NCBI RefSeq assembly: GCF_018771565.1
Contig: NZ_CP076326.1
Coordinates: 434,001 to 498,000 of the forward strand
Reading direction: 5' to 3'
Length of the DNA stretch: 64,000 nucleotides
Source: Thermoflexus hugenholtzii
Lineage (GTDB): Bacteria; Chloroflexota; Anaerolineae; Thermoflexales; Thermoflexaceae
The position numbers and the translations under genes are program-made. The notes under the pieces were generated by a model, which ran no database searches, had not been told where the DNA came from, and saw only the letters and a list, made by a program, of their open reading frames with translations. Below are positions 44,115 through 55,248 of this stretch, one piece after another. The first letter of the stretch is position 1. Each line of letters opens with the position of its first letter.

Positions 44115-44867
44115 ATGACGTTTTTCCGAACGGATCGACCGCTCATCCTCGCTCATCGGGGAGCCTCCCGGATCGCCCCGGAGAACACGCTGGTGGCTTT
44201 CCGCCTGGCCCTGGAGCAGGGCGCCGACGGGCTGGAGCTGGATGTCCAGCTCTCTCGGGACGGCGTCCCGGTGGTGTTCCACGATCCGGAATTAAGCCGC
44301 ACCACGGATGGCCGCGGCCGGATCTCGGAGAAGACGCTGGCGGAGCTTCGGACGCTGGACGCGGGAAAATGGTTCGATCCTCGCTTCGCCGGGGAGCGGA
44401 TCCCCACGCTGGAGGAAGTTTTCGAGGCCTTCGGGGATCGGGCCCTTTACAACATCGAGCTGAAGGCCTTCGGGGTGCAGGACGATGGGCTGGTGCAGGC
44501 GGTGGTGGCATGCATTCGGCGCTACGGGCTGACCCATCGGACGCTGCTTTCATCCTTCAATCCGCTGACCCTGCGCCGGGCCTGGCGCTTGGCGCCGGAG
44601 ATCCCCCGTGGGCTTCTGGTGGATCTCGATCTCCCCCTCCCGTTGCGCCGGGCCTGGCTGGCCTTCCTCGCCCCTCATCAGGCTCGCCATCTCTCGTTCC
44701 GCATGATCGATGAGCGAACGGTCTCCTGGTGTCGGCGGCGCGGCCTGGCGGTGGTGGCCTGGACCGTGAACGACCTCCAGGAAGCGGAGCGTCTGATCCG
44801 CCTAAGGGTGGACGCCCTGATCACCGATGATCCGGCCCTCCTGGTCCGTTTTCTTGGGGTTCAATGA
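44115..44867 (+). CDS. Glycerophosphodiester phosphodiesterase
   Basis: 250 residues. GDPD TIM-barrel with the active-site His pair in LAHRGASRIAPENT and FHDPELSRTTDG, the Glu in GLELDVQ and IELKAF. It cleaves glycerophosphodiesters to glycerol 3-phosphate plus alcohol. No signal peptide. GGAGG lies 5 bases before the ATG at 44115. Confidence 0.95.
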   Translation: MTFFRTDRPLILAHRGASRIAPENTLVAFRLALEQGADGLELDVQLSRDGVPVVFHDPELSRTTDGRGRISEKTLAELRTLDAGKWFDPRFAGERIPTLEEVFEAFGDRALYNIELKAFGVQDDGLVQAVVACIRRYGLTHRTLLSSFNPLTLRRAWRLAPEIPRGLLVDLDLPLPLRRAWLAFLAPHQARHLSFRMIDERTVSWCRRRGLAVVAWTVNDLQEAERLIRLRVDALITDDPALLVRFLGVQ

Positions 44868-44872
44868 ACCTC

Positions 44873-44899
44873 TTCAACGGCGGGAGACCGTGCTACAAT
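44873..44899 (+). promoter_or_regulatory. Promoter of the sugar-phosphate isomerase gene
   Basis: TTCAAC (44873-44878) and TACAAT (44894-44899) with a 15-base spacer. Spacing is short but the -10 box is good, and it supports the downstream ATG at 44934 as the start. Confidence 0.45.
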
Positions 44900-44933
44900 G
44901 CGGGATTGTGATGAACGAACGGAGGAAGGCGCG

Positions 44934-46004
44934 ATGATCCATCTGGACGACCCGGCGCGTTTACGGGCGCTGGATGCGGGCCGGATGCTGGACCTGGTGG
45001 CGGATCTGCCCCGCCAGCTCCGGGCGGGCTGGGAGCTGGCGATGGCGGTGCCGTTGCCTGCCGGGTGGACAGCCTCGGCCTTCGATGGGGTGGTGATCGC
45101 CGGGATGGGCGGCTCGGCCATCGGGGCGTCCCTGGTTGCCGCCCTGACGGCCGGGGAATGCCCGATCCCTGTCACCGTGGTGCGGGATTACGCCCTGCCG
45201 GCCTTCGCCCGCGGCCCGCGGGTTCTGGTGATCGCCTCCAGCTATTCCGGGGAGACCGAGGAGACCCTGGAGGCCTTTGAGACCGCCCGGCAGCGGGGAT
45301 GCGCCCTGGCGGCCGTGGCGACCGGCGGGCGCCTGGCCGAGTGGGCGCAAGCGTGGGAGGTCCCGCTCTTCCGGTTCGAGCCGGTCGGGCAGCCTCGGGC
45401 GGCCTTGGGCTATTCTTTTTCCATCCTCCTCGGCCTGTTCCACCGGCTGGGCTTGATCCCGGATCAACAGCCCGCCATCGATGAGGCCATCGCCCTCATG
45501 GAGGAGGATCTCCAGCGGATGGCCCCCGAGATCCCGGTCGTCCAGAACCCGGCCAAGCGGATGGCCGGGCAGCTGATCGGCCGCCTCCCCGTGATCTTCG
45601 GGGCCGGGCCCCTGGCAGAGGTCGCCCGCCGCTGGAAAACTCAGATCAACGAGAACGCGAAGGCGGCGGCGGTCTTCGAAGCCCTGCCTGAGGCGGATCA
45701 CAACACCATCGTGGGGACCGAGTTCCCCGCCGAGCTGCTATCCCACGTGATGGCCCTGTTCCTGACCGCGCCTGCGGATCACCCGCGCAACGCCCTGCGG
45801 GCTCGCATCACCCGGGAGATTTTCATGAAGAAGGGGGTGAACACGGATCTCTTCGTGGGGCGAGGCTCCAGCCTCATCGCCCAGGCCTTCTCCCTGATCC
45901 TGCTGGGGGATCTCATCAGCGTGTATCTGGCCCTGGCCTACGAGATCGATCCGTCGCCGGTGCAGGTGATCGCCGAGCTGAAGGCTCGCCTGGCGGGAGG
46001 CTGA
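44934..46004 (+). CDS. Bifunctional phosphoglucose/phosphomannose isomerase
   Basis: 356 residues. Two SIS domains: VIAGMGGSAIGASLVAALT and ASSYSGETEETLEAF, then the isomerase C-terminal part with EADHNTIVGTEFP containing the catalytic Glu/His. Interconverts glucose-6-P or mannose-6-P with fructose-6-P, as known in Chloroflexota and archaea. ATG at 44934 has GGAGGAAGG 4 bases upstream; an earlier ATG at 44898 overlaps the -10 box. Confidence 0.94.
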   Translation: MIHLDDPARLRALDAGRMLDLVADLPRQLRAGWELAMAVPLPAGWTASAFDGVVIAGMGGSAIGASLVAALTAGECPIPVTVVRDYALPAFARGPRVLVIASSYSGETEETLEAFETARQRGCALAAVATGGRLAEWAQAWEVPLFRFEPVGQPRAALGYSFSILLGLFHRLGLIPDQQPAIDEAIALMEEDLQRMAPEIPVVQNPAKRMAGQLIGRLPVIFGAGPLAEVARRWKTQINENAKAAAVFEALPEADHNTIVGTEFPAELLSHVMALFLTAPADHPRNALRARITREIFMKKGVNTDLFVGRGSSLIAQAFSLILLGDLISVYLALAYEIDPSPVQVIAELKARLAGG

Positions 46005-46008
46005 GCGC

Positions 46009-46464
46009 ATGCCGCGAGGGTGGCAGGAGGTCGTCCCCGGCATACGGATCCATATGGGCCGGCTGCGCCGGGCGGCGCGCGCCCTGGGGCTCCAGGTGAT
46101 CTTCCTGTTCGGCTCCCGGGCCCGAGGCCGGCCTCACGGGGCCAGCGACGTGGATCTGGCGGTGCGCGCAGCGTCCCCGCGCTGGCGGGACTGGCGGTGG
46201 CAGCTCCGGTGCATCCGGGAGCTGGCGGAGGCTGTGGAGGGCGCAGAGGTGGACGTCGCCTTCCTGAACCAGGCTTCCCTGGAGCTGCTCTGGGAGGCGT
46301 GTCAGGGCATCCTCCTCTATGAGGACCAGCCCCTGCGGGGGGCTTCCCTTCGCTCCTATGCGTTGCGCCTCTATGAAGACCACGAGAAGCTGCGCCGCGC
46401 AGCCCTCCGCGCGCTGAGGCGAAGCCATGGCCGCCCGAAAGCCTCACGGCGTTCTGCTCGCTAA
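46009..46464 (+). CDS. mntA: MntA-type nucleotidyltransferase antitoxin
   Basis: 151 residues. Nucleotidyltransferase motif FLFGSRARGRPHGASDVDLAV, the GSx10DxD form used by MntA antitoxins, which inactivate HepT by adding AMP. 38 bases of overlap with the following HEPN gene, and 4 bases after the isomerase stop. The C-terminus is Arg-rich. Confidence 0.9.
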   Translation: MPRGWQEVVPGIRIHMGRLRRAARALGLQVIFLFGSRARGRPHGASDVDLAVRAASPRWRDWRWQLRCIRELAEAVEGAEVDVAFLNQASLELLWEACQGILLYEDQPLRGASLRSYALRLYEDHEKLRRAALRALRRSHGRPKASRRSAR

Positions 46465-46822
46465 ACTTCAGAATCTCGAGGCTTATCTCCAGGAGCTGGA
46501 ATCCCTGGTGAGGATTCCGCTTGCCGAGTTCATGGGGCGCCCCTACTACCGACGGGCTGCGGAGCGTTTGATCCAGATCATCGTGGAAGATGCCATCGAT
46601 TGCGGAACGCTTGTGCTGGACCTGCTGGGAAAGCCCATCCCCGCCGCTTCCCGGGAGGTGTTTGTTCGTCTGCATCAGGCCGGCGTTCTGGGGCGCTCGC
46701 TGGCCAATCGCTTCCAGGAATATGTGGGATTACGCAACCGGATCGTCCACGACTATGACCGGATAGAGGCTCCGCTCGCTTATCGGGTCGGGCAGCGGTT
46801 GGTGCGGGATGGCTGTTCCTAA
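46427..46822 (+). CDS. hepT: HepT-like HEPN toxin
   Basis: 131 residues. HEPN four-helix domain with the RNase motif Rx4HxY (RNRIVHDY) near residue 110. In known type VII systems this cuts tRNA and is silenced by MntA-catalysed AMPylation of Tyr in this motif. Forms a pair with the overlapping mntA gene. Confidence 0.9.
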   Translation: MAARKPHGVLLAKLQNLEAYLQELESLVRIPLAEFMGRPYYRRAAERLIQIIVEDAIDCGTLVLDLLGKPIPAASREVFVRLHQAGVLGRSLANRFQEYVGLRNRIVHDYDRIEAPLAYRVGQRLVRDGCS

Positions 46823-46930
46823 TCTAGAGGCTTTATCGCGTTGGATTCAGGGGCGGATCCGCTGATCCCTGTCATCGGCGTGAGGCAATCCATCGAGTGG
46901 ATCGCCAAGATGCTTTCTCGGGAGGATCCC

Positions 46931-48346
46931 ATGCCGCAGTATGACGTGGTGATCATCGGAGGCGGGCCGGGGGGGTATGTGGCGGCCATCCGGGCGGCCC
47001 AGCTGGGCCTGAAGGCGGCCCTGGTCGAGCGGGAGCACCTGGGTGGCATCTGCCTGAACTGGGGCTGCATCCCCACCAAGGCCTTGCTGCGCAACGCCGA
47101 GGTCATCGAACTCCTGCGCCGGGGAGAGGAGTTCGGGTTCTCTTTTGAGAACCTGAAGGTGGACTACGAGGCGGCCTACCGCCGCAGCCGTCAGGTGGCG
47201 GACCGCCTGGTGCGGGGCGTCCAGTTCCTGATGCGCAAGAACCGCATTGATGTTTACGAAGGGGAAGGCCGCCTGCGCTCGGCCAGCCAAGTGGAGGTCC
47301 GCCCCACCCAGGGGACAGCGGTGGGCGGCCAGCGCTTCGAGGGCGTCCTGGAGGCCAAATACATCGTTCTGGCCACCGGGGCGCGGCCGCGGCTGCTGCC
47401 CGGCCTCTCCCTGGATCCGCCCCGGGTGATCACCTACCGCCAGGCCCTGGAGTTGAAGCAGGTCCCCCGTTCCATCGTCATCATTGGGGCCGGCCCCATC
47501 GGCCTGGAGTTCGCTTATCTCTTCCGGGTCTACGGCGCGGAGGTCACCCTGATCGAGATGCTGCCGCACCTTGCGCCCCTGGAGGACGAGGAGATCAGCG
47601 TCGAGCTGGAGAAGCAGTTCACCCGCATGGGGATTCGCTTCATGACGAACACGCGGGTGGAGGCGGTGCGAGCGGCAGGCGAGGGGGTGGCCGTAGAGGC
47701 CGGCGGCCAGATCCTCCAGGCGGAGACCGTGCTGGTGGCCATCGGCGTCCAGCCGAACACAGAGGACCTGGGCCTGGAGGCGGTGGGGGTCCAGGTGGAG
47801 CGCGGGGCGGTGGTGGTGAACGATTTCCTGCAGACCTCAGTGCCGAACATCTACGCCATCGGCGACCTCACCGGGAAGCTGGCCCTGGCCCACGTGGCCT
47901 CGGCCCAGGGGATCGTGGCCGTCGAGCACATCGCTGCCCGGGAGGGAAAGGGGCCTATGCCGCCGGCCCTGGATTACCTGGCCATGCCTCGTTGCACCTA
48001 CTGCCGCCCGCAGATCGCCTCCATGGGGTTAACGGAGAAGCAGGCCAAAGAACAGGGATACACCGTGAAGGTGGGGAAGTTTCCCTTCCAGGCTAACGGC
48101 AAGGCCCTGGCCTTCGGGGAGCACGCGGGGTTCGTCAAGCTGGTCGTGGACGCCAAATACGGTGAGATCCTGGGGGTTCACATGATCGGCCCGGAGGTCA
48201 CCGAGCTGCTGCCGGAGCTGGTCCTGGCCCGCACCGCGGAGCTCACCCCCGAGGAGATCGTCCGCGCCGTCCACGCCCATCCCACCCTCAGCGAGGCGCT
48301 GGCCGAGGCGGCCCACGCGGCCCTGGGGGCGGCCATCCACATTTAA
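46931..48346 (+). CDS. lpdA: Dihydrolipoyl dehydrogenase
   Basis: 471 residues. FAD motif VVIIGGGPGGYVAAIRAAQLG, redox disulfide in GGICLNWGCIPTK, NAD site IIGAGPIGLEFAYLF, and C-terminal HAHPTLSEAL with the catalytic His/Glu pair. It reoxidises lipoyl groups of 2-oxoacid dehydrogenase or glycine cleavage complexes. None of the other complex genes are in the window. GGGAGG precedes ATG 46931. Confidence 0.96.
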   Translation: MPQYDVVIIGGGPGGYVAAIRAAQLGLKAALVEREHLGGICLNWGCIPTKALLRNAEVIELLRRGEEFGFSFENLKVDYEAAYRRSRQVADRLVRGVQFLMRKNRIDVYEGEGRLRSASQVEVRPTQGTAVGGQRFEGVLEAKYIVLATGARPRLLPGLSLDPPRVITYRQALELKQVPRSIVIIGAGPIGLEFAYLFRVYGAEVTLIEMLPHLAPLEDEEISVELEKQFTRMGIRFMTNTRVEAVRAAGEGVAVEAGGQILQAETVLVAIGVQPNTEDLGLEAVGVQVERGAVVVNDFLQTSVPNIYAIGDLTGKLALAHVASAQGIVAVEHIAAREGKGPMPPALDYLAMPRCTYCRPQIASMGLTEKQAKEQGYTVKVGKFPFQANGKALAFGEHAGFVKLVVDAKYGEILGVHMIGPEVTELLPELVLARTAELTPEEIVRAVHAHPTLSEALAEAAHAALGAAIHI

Positions 48347-48371
48347 GGGGGAGATCCCCTCAAGGGAAGGC

Positions 48372-48401
48372 GGGGGTGGGCGATGCGAACCGCCCACCCC
48401 C
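48372..48401. terminator. Bidirectional terminator-like hairpin
   Basis: Perfect 11-bp stem GGGGGTGGGCG / CGCCCACCCCC around 8 bases, between the convergent lpdA and lipoprotein genes. It is followed by CTTTC only, so there is no true T tract. Confidence 0.65.
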
Positions 48402-48408
48402 TTTCGAT

Positions 48409-48960
48409 TCAGGGGACGTCCACCGCCACCCGCACGTCCACATCCACCGGCCCCGCTCCGTTGTTCTGGAGCGTGAAGTAGGCGCAGCCGCCGAGCCCGC
48501 TCCCCTCCGGTCCTTTCCACATCCGTTCGACGCCTTGGGTGTTCACGGTCCATACGATCCCCTCGCCGTCCCCGGCGGTGACCTTCCAGGAGAAGGCGAG
48601 GCCGAAGCCGGCGCACGGCGGCCGTTCGGTGTAGCCGATCATCGCCGCGATCTCGTAGCCGTCGTGGGCCCACGACGCGCCACCGTCCAGGTGGAGGTGG
48701 AGACATCCCTCGGCCGCTCGCGTGGTGAAGGGGGAATTGGGTCCCGGGATCGGCGGGGCTGCGCATGAAATGCCGAAGGCAGCTGTCGGGGTCGGCGTCG
48801 GGATCAGGGGCGGGGTGGGCGACGGAACCGTCGTCGGCGTGGCCGGGGCCGGTGCCCGCGGGCCCGCTTCCTCTTCGATCCGGGTGGGCGTGGGGGTGGG
48901 CTGCTGGCATGCGGCCAGCACGACACTAAGCCCCATCAAACCGATCTTCCACTTCTTCAT
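48409..48960 (-). CDS. Secreted lipoprotein with Pro/Thr-rich linker
   Basis: 183 residues. Signal peptide and lipobox VVLAAC (Cys near residue 18), then PTPTPTRIEEE and further PTPT repeats, then a C-terminal domain of about 110 residues containing several Cys (CAAPP, GCLHLHLDGG, PPCAGFG, GGCAYF). Two of these may form disulfides. No family recognised. Last gene of the minus-strand operon. GGAGGAG precedes the ATG. Confidence 0.85.
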   Translation of the reverse strand: MKKWKIGLMGLSVVLAACQQPTPTPTRIEEEAGPRAPAPATPTTVPSPTPPLIPTPTPTAAFGISCAAPPIPGPNSPFTTRAAEGCLHLHLDGGASWAHDGYEIAAMIGYTERPPCAGFGLAFSWKVTAGDGEGIVWTVNTQGVERMWKGPEGSGLGGCAYFTLQNNGAGPVDVDVRVAVDVP

Positions 48961-48981
48961 AGGCTCCTCCTCTCATCGGTT

Positions 48982-49086
48982 TCAGGCCGGCCAAGGGGCC
49001 GCTCCCTCCCACCGGAAGAACCGCGCGGCGAGCAACCCGCCGATCGCGCCGGTTGCAATTCGGAAGAGGAGGCCCCCGTCGTTCAC
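48982..49086 (-). CDS. Possible 34-residue membrane peptide
   Basis: A GTG at 49086 overlaps the CPBP stop (GTGA). The frame runs to TGA at 48982 and encodes a peptide with a hydrophobic stretch LLFRIATGAIGGLLAARFF and a Trp-Glu-rich end. It lies between two genes of one operon. The short length and GTG start leave it uncertain. Confidence 0.35.
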   Translation of the reverse strand: MNDGGLLFRIATGAIGGLLAARFFRWEGAAPWPA

Positions 49087-49796
49087 CTCCCGCTGAAGAG
49101 AATTGGGACCAGCAGGTCCACCCAGATGTTGTTGAGAAAGTGCATCAGCACAGGCGGATAAATGGAGCGATAACGCAGATAGAGCAGGGCGGGGAAGAAG
49201 GACCAGAAGAAGATATAGAGGACGAGGCCGGGCCCGATGGCGCCGTGATAAAGGGCGAAGAGAACGTTATGCAGGAGCAGCGCCCCGAGACGGCCGATGC
49301 GTCCTTCCAGGGCCGGGAGCACATATCCCCGGAACATGGTCTCCTCAGCCGGGGGGACCAGGATCAGGCCGGCCAGGGCCGCTGTTGCGAATTCCGGGAT
49401 GGAGGCGGGCTGGATGAAGCCCCGTTGCGCGGGATCCCAGTAGAGGGGGATGCCGAGGGCTTGCCGCAGGGCGTCGAAGGGCAGCCAGATCATCGCGGCC
49501 GCCCATGCCCCCAGAACGGCCAGCCCGATGGCGTCCGGGGAGAGCCTCCCCCGCCATCCCAGATCTGCAAGGCCGATGCCTTCCCGACGGAGGATCCGCA
49601 CGAGGGCCCACGCGGTGGCAGCGGCCCACAACGCGTAGAGCAGCACGCGCAACAGGGCCGGATCGCGGATCCCGAGGGCCAGGGCCGCTCTCTCCGGAGG
49701 GAGACCCGCGGCGCGGAGGCCGGCGAGGGTCAAGGAGGTGGCGAGGACGCTGAGGAAGGGGAAGAGAAGATAGCGGCGCGGAAGGTCGGTGCGCAT
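49083..49796 (-). CDS. CPBP-family intramembrane metalloprotease
   Basis: 237 residues with about six or seven membrane segments. Family motifs: EETMFRGYVLP (EExxxR), HNVLFALYH and MHFLNN. Relatives are bacteriocin-immunity or prenyl-end processing proteases (Abi). In the middle of a regulator/membrane-protein/CPBP/lipoprotein operon; target unknown. Confidence 0.9.
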   Translation of the reverse strand: MRTDLPRRYLLFPFLSVLATSLTLAGLRAAGLPPERAALALGIRDPALLRVLLYALWAAATAWALVRILRREGIGLADLGWRGRLSPDAIGLAVLGAWAAAMIWLPFDALRQALGIPLYWDPAQRGFIQPASIPEFATAALAGLILVPPAEETMFRGYVLPALEGRIGRLGALLLHNVLFALYHGAIGPGLVLYIFFWSFFPALLYLRYRSIYPPVLMHFLNNIWVDLLVPILFSGR

Positions 49797-49823
49797 CTTT
49801 TCACCTCCCGATCTCAGGATCGT

Positions 49824-50549
49824 TCAGCTCGCCGCAGCGCGGCGGAGCTCGCGAAGCCCCAGGACGGCCATCGCCAGACCCATCAGGCCCTCCAGGGCGA
49901 AGGCGAGATCCGGCCGCCCGGCGAAGAGGGCGAGGAGGGGAACGCCGAAGGCGCAGAGGATGCCCAGCGGGAAAAAGAGGGGGACCAGGACACCGGAGAG
50001 GAAAAGGCCGATCCCGATGGCGTAGCCCCAGAGGGCGGTGGCCGCTCCGGCCGGGAGGGAGGCCGGGCTCAGGCCGGCGATCAGCACGGCCATCCCGCCC
50101 ATGAGGATCCCCCACGCCCAGCCGATCTTGGGGGCGATGGCGACCCGCAGGGGAGGCATCCCCGCCAGCCGTCCCCGACGGGCGGCGACGGTGTAGACCG
50201 CCCCGATCCCTCCGGCGGCCGTCAGCAGGACGGCGCCCAGCGTCCAGTCCGGAGAGCGGGTGAGGGTCCAGATCACGGCGGCCAGGATCCCTGCGATGGC
50301 CCACACCAGGCCGGCCGGGAGGATCCCGGCGAGGGGCGCGGTAGCCCCCCAAAAAGCCACGTAGAGGGTAGGGGCCCAGAAGGAGCGGCCGAACAGCAGC
50401 TCTGCGAAGATGTTGAAGGCGGAGTAAAGGCCGAAGGCGATCATGTAGTGGGCGAAGTGTCGGGCTTCGGACCGTCCCTTCATCGCGATCAGCCGGAGGA
50501 TGTCTACGGTGTCCAGCAACTCCTGAATCGCCTGATCATCCGACCGCAT
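49824..50549 (-). CDS. Polytopic membrane protein of unknown function
   Basis: 241 residues with about six hydrophobic helices (LYSAFNIFAELLF, AGLVWAIAGILAAVIWTL, GVLVPLFFPLGILCAFGVPL). The first 35 residues are soluble and helical (QAIQELLDTVDILRLIAMKG). No known transporter motif. Follows the regulator gene by 31 bases and precedes the CPBP gene by 27 bases. Confidence 0.8.
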   Translation of the reverse strand: MRSDDQAIQELLDTVDILRLIAMKGRSEARHFAHYMIAFGLYSAFNIFAELLFGRSFWAPTLYVAFWGATAPLAGILPAGLVWAIAGILAAVIWTLTRSPDWTLGAVLLTAAGGIGAVYTVAARRGRLAGMPPLRVAIAPKIGWAWGILMGGMAVLIAGLSPASLPAGAATALWGYAIGIGLFLSGVLVPLFFPLGILCAFGVPLLALFAGRPDLAFALEGLMGLAMAVLGLRELRRAAAS

Positions 50550-50580
50550 TCGGACCTCCTGTTCTGTGAAAAGGTGGGGA

Positions 50581-50898
50581 TCAGCGCCGGGCGCGCGCGC
50601 CGGGCTTTTTCAGGGACCGCAACAGGGCGGACAGGCGTTCCAGGTATTCCCGCAGCCGGCGGCGGCCCTCCGGGGTGAGGGTGTAGGTGGTGCGGGGTCG
50701 TCGCCCCACGAAGGCCTTGTGCACCTCGATGAGGCCGTGCTCCTCCAGCACGCGCAGATGCTGGGCCAGGTTGCCGTCGGTCACCCCCAGCTCCCGCTTC
50801 AGGGTCCCGAAATCCAGCTCCCCGGCCTGCAGGAGCAGGCTCATGATCCCCAGACGCACCCGCTCGTGGATGATGGGGTCCAGATCCAGGATCTCCAT
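50581..50898 (-). CDS. Winged-helix transcriptional regulator
   Basis: 105 residues. Winged-helix fold typical of PadR/ArsR-like HTH_34 regulators: [35 protein letters not shown] is the helix-turn-helix (quoted in parts: [20 protein letters not shown]). A basic tail ends [12 protein letters not shown] at 50898 is chosen because a longer upstream frame would run into its own promoter. It likely represses itself through the two palindromes at 50953-50987 and controls the downstream membrane genes. Confidence 0.9.
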   Translation of the reverse strand: MEILDLDPIIHERVRLGIMSLLLQAGELDFGTLKRELGVTDGNLAQHLRVLEEHGLIEVHKAFVGRRPRTTYTLTPEGRRRLREYLERLSALLRSLKKPGARARR

Positions 50899-50952
50899 AA
50901 ATGGACGCTGTCCGCCGGGAGCCCCCGGGATGCGGGGGCAGAGCTCAGGTTG

Positions 50953-50987
50953 TTTTGTCCGACAAAATACTTTGCGATACAAAGTAT
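50953..50987. promoter_or_regulatory. Two adjacent palindromic operators
   Basis: TTTTGTC-C-GACAAAA (50953-50967) and ATACTTTG-CGATA-CAAAGTAT (50967-50987) are perfect inverted repeats sharing one base. The second overlaps the -10 box of the regulator gene, and the first lies just downstream of the start point. This is the classic arrangement for autorepression. Confidence 0.75.
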
Positions 50988-51011
50988 ATGCGCCGGGTTT
51001 GGAGTTGTCAA
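50983..51011 (-). promoter_or_regulatory. Consensus sigma-70-type promoter of the regulator operon
   Basis: On the minus strand, TTGACA (51006-51011), 17-base spacer, TATACT (50983-50988). A perfect -35 box and 5 of 6 in the -10 box. Transcription should start near 50976 and leave a leader of about 78 bases. Confidence 0.85.
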
Positions 51012-51130
51012 GGGGTCGGGCCGCGGCTTCCGGAGGGGGGCAACCTTTTGGCTCCCGGGGATCCGTGTGCTACGATAGCCATGCGCGCGTTTCCCCTTCC
51101 GAAACCCGACGACGGGGAGGCAAAGCAGCG

Positions 51131-53905
<2,775 letters not shown>

Positions 53906-53958
53906 AGGGAAAGCCGAAGGGGCCAGGCTCCCACATCCTTGGATCTCAGGAGGTTGCC

Positions 53959-54390
53959 ATGGACGAGAAGCTGGCGCAGCTCATCGAAGGTCTGAACCGG
54001 GATCTCAACGCCGAGCTCAACACGATCATCCGTTACATCCGCCATGCCAGCGTCCTCAAGGGCCTGGCCGGCCACGAGGTGCGGGAGCTCCTCCAGAAGG
54101 AGGTGATGGACGAGGTCAAGCACGCGATGTATCTGGCCGACAAGATCGTGGCCCTGGGTGGAACCCCTCGGGTCCAGCCCCAGGCTCCCACGGAGGTCTC
54201 CGACTGGCGGGGCGTGCTGGAGGACTCCCTCAAATTCGAGCTCGAAGCGATCGCCGGCTATCGGGAGCGGGCGGCCCAGGCCGAGGCGGTGGGGGATATC
54301 GGCCTGAAGGCCACCCTGGAGATGTTCGCCGAGGACGAAACCCGGCACAAGGAGGAGATCGAGCGGCTCCTGGGCGGGCCAGCCTTTTAG
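53959..54390 (+). CDS. Ferritin-like/bacterioferritin-type protein
   Basis: 143 residues, four-helix bundle with two carboxylate-His iron sites: DEVKHAMYL in helix 2 and EDETRHKEEI in helix 4, plus the Glu of LNAELNTI in helix 1. Likely iron oxidation/storage or rubrerythrin-like peroxide defence. A TCAGGAGG site lies 7 bases ahead of the ATG. Downstream of aconitase by 53 bases. Confidence 0.88.
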   Translation: MDEKLAQLIEGLNRDLNAELNTIIRYIRHASVLKGLAGHEVRELLQKEVMDEVKHAMYLADKIVALGGTPRVQPQAPTEVSDWRGVLEDSLKFELEAIAGYRERAAQAEAVGDIGLKATLEMFAEDETRHKEEIERLLGGPAF

Positions 54391-54484
54391 CGCTCGGCGA
54401 AAACCAGGCGGGCCCACCGGGACCGGGATGCGAGCGCGTCCGAAGGGTCGGTCCATTCCCCGATCCCTATCGGGAGCAGCGGCA

Positions 54485-54507
54485 GGGGCGACCCACCGGG
54501 TCGCCCC
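54485..54507 (+). terminator. Terminator-like hairpin after the ferritin gene
   Basis: GGGGCGACCC-ACC-GGGTCGCCCC, perfect 10-bp stem with 3-base loop, about 95 bases after the stop. No T tract. It marks the border to the AT-richer island beginning near 54540. Confidence 0.6.
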
Positions 54508-54568
54508 TCCATCGCTCCAGATCGCGCATGATGATGCAGCGAACCCAAAAAAATAAAAAGGTCTCGCC

Positions 54569-54922
54569 ATGATTGCAGGACGCAAAATATCTCTCGAGGA
54601 AATTTACGAGGTTGTCCAGCAAATAGTCGACAAATTCCATCCACAATCTATCATTTTATTCGGATCCTATGCTGATGGACAGCCGGAACCGTGGAGCGAT
54701 GTGGATTTGCTGGTGATCATGGACACACCGCTGAAAGAAATCGATCAGGCGGTAGAGATATGTCGAAGTATCCGCTGTGATTTTCCGATAGATTTGATTG
54801 TATATAAACCAGAAAATATTAAGAAAAGGATCGATATGGGAGATTTTATGCTTACAGAAATTGTAAAGAAGGGGAAGGTTCTGTATGAACGAACTCACTC
54901 GGGAGTGGATCGAGAAAGCTGA
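54569..54922 (+). CDS. MNT-type nucleotidyltransferase (antitoxin-like)
   Basis: 117 residues. Motif ILFGSYADGQPEPWSDVDLLV is the GSx10DxD nucleotidyltransferase site. Codon use is AT-rich (aaaatatctctcgag), unlike neighbouring genes, suggesting recent transfer. It overlaps a truncated HEPN gene by 38 bases. Confidence 0.88.
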   Translation: MIAGRKISLEEIYEVVQQIVDKFHPQSIILFGSYADGQPEPWSDVDLLVIMDTPLKEIDQAVEICRSIRCDFPIDLIVYKPENIKKRIDMGDFMLTEIVKKGKVLYERTHSGVDRES

Positions 54923-55064
54923 AGGCGATTGGAGAACCAGTGCCCGGGAGCTCCGGGCTCGCAGACACCCAAATTACGATGCGGTCTGCTTCTATCTTAT
55001 AACAGAATACAGAATAAGGAGATGTAGTGATGAAGAAAAACCCGTTGATTGTTCGTTCCGATGA
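54885..55064 (+). pseudogene. Truncated HEPN toxin gene
   Basis: The frame from the ATG at 54885 begins like a HEPN protein (NELTREWIEKAEGDWRTSAR, then RHPNYDAVCFY) and would normally continue CFHAQQ...K. After CFY (about 54998) it departs from the family (LITEYRIRR onward), reaching TGA at 55062-55064, giving 59 residues instead of about 130. The later Rx4H RNase motif is missing. The break coincides with the new promoter/ribosome-site zone of the following DUF433 gene, so insertion of that module may have cut it. Confidence 0.75.
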
Positions 55065-55242
55065 AATCCTCGGCGGCACGCCTGTGTTTGCAGGCACGCG
55101 TGTTCCGATTCAGACCCTCCTGGATTACCTGGAGGCGGGCCATACTCTGGATGAGTTTCTCGAGGATTTTCCGACCGTAAGCCGGGAACAAGTCGTTGGG
55201 GTCCTTGAACACCTGAAAGCTTTATTGCTCGCTGAGGTGTAA
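55030..55242 (+). CDS. DUF433-family antitoxin
   Basis: 70 residues. DUF433 DNA-binding protein: RSDEILGGTPVFAGTRVPIQ and the segment LEAGHTLDEFLEDFP are diagnostic. AAGGAG precedes ATG 55030; a GTG three bases earlier is an alternative. Pairs with the following DUF5615 gene as a VapBC-like toxin-antitoxin set. It overlaps the truncated HEPN frame. Confidence 0.9.
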   Translation: MKKNPLIVRSDEILGGTPVFAGTRVPIQTLLDYLEAGHTLDEFLEDFPTVSREQVVGVLEHLKALLLAEV

Positions 55243-55248
55243 TATCAA

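Noticed and set aside
50687-51130. N-terminal extension of aconitase
   Set aside because: It runs antisense over the regulator gene and its promoter; ATG 51131 matches the normal aconitase start.
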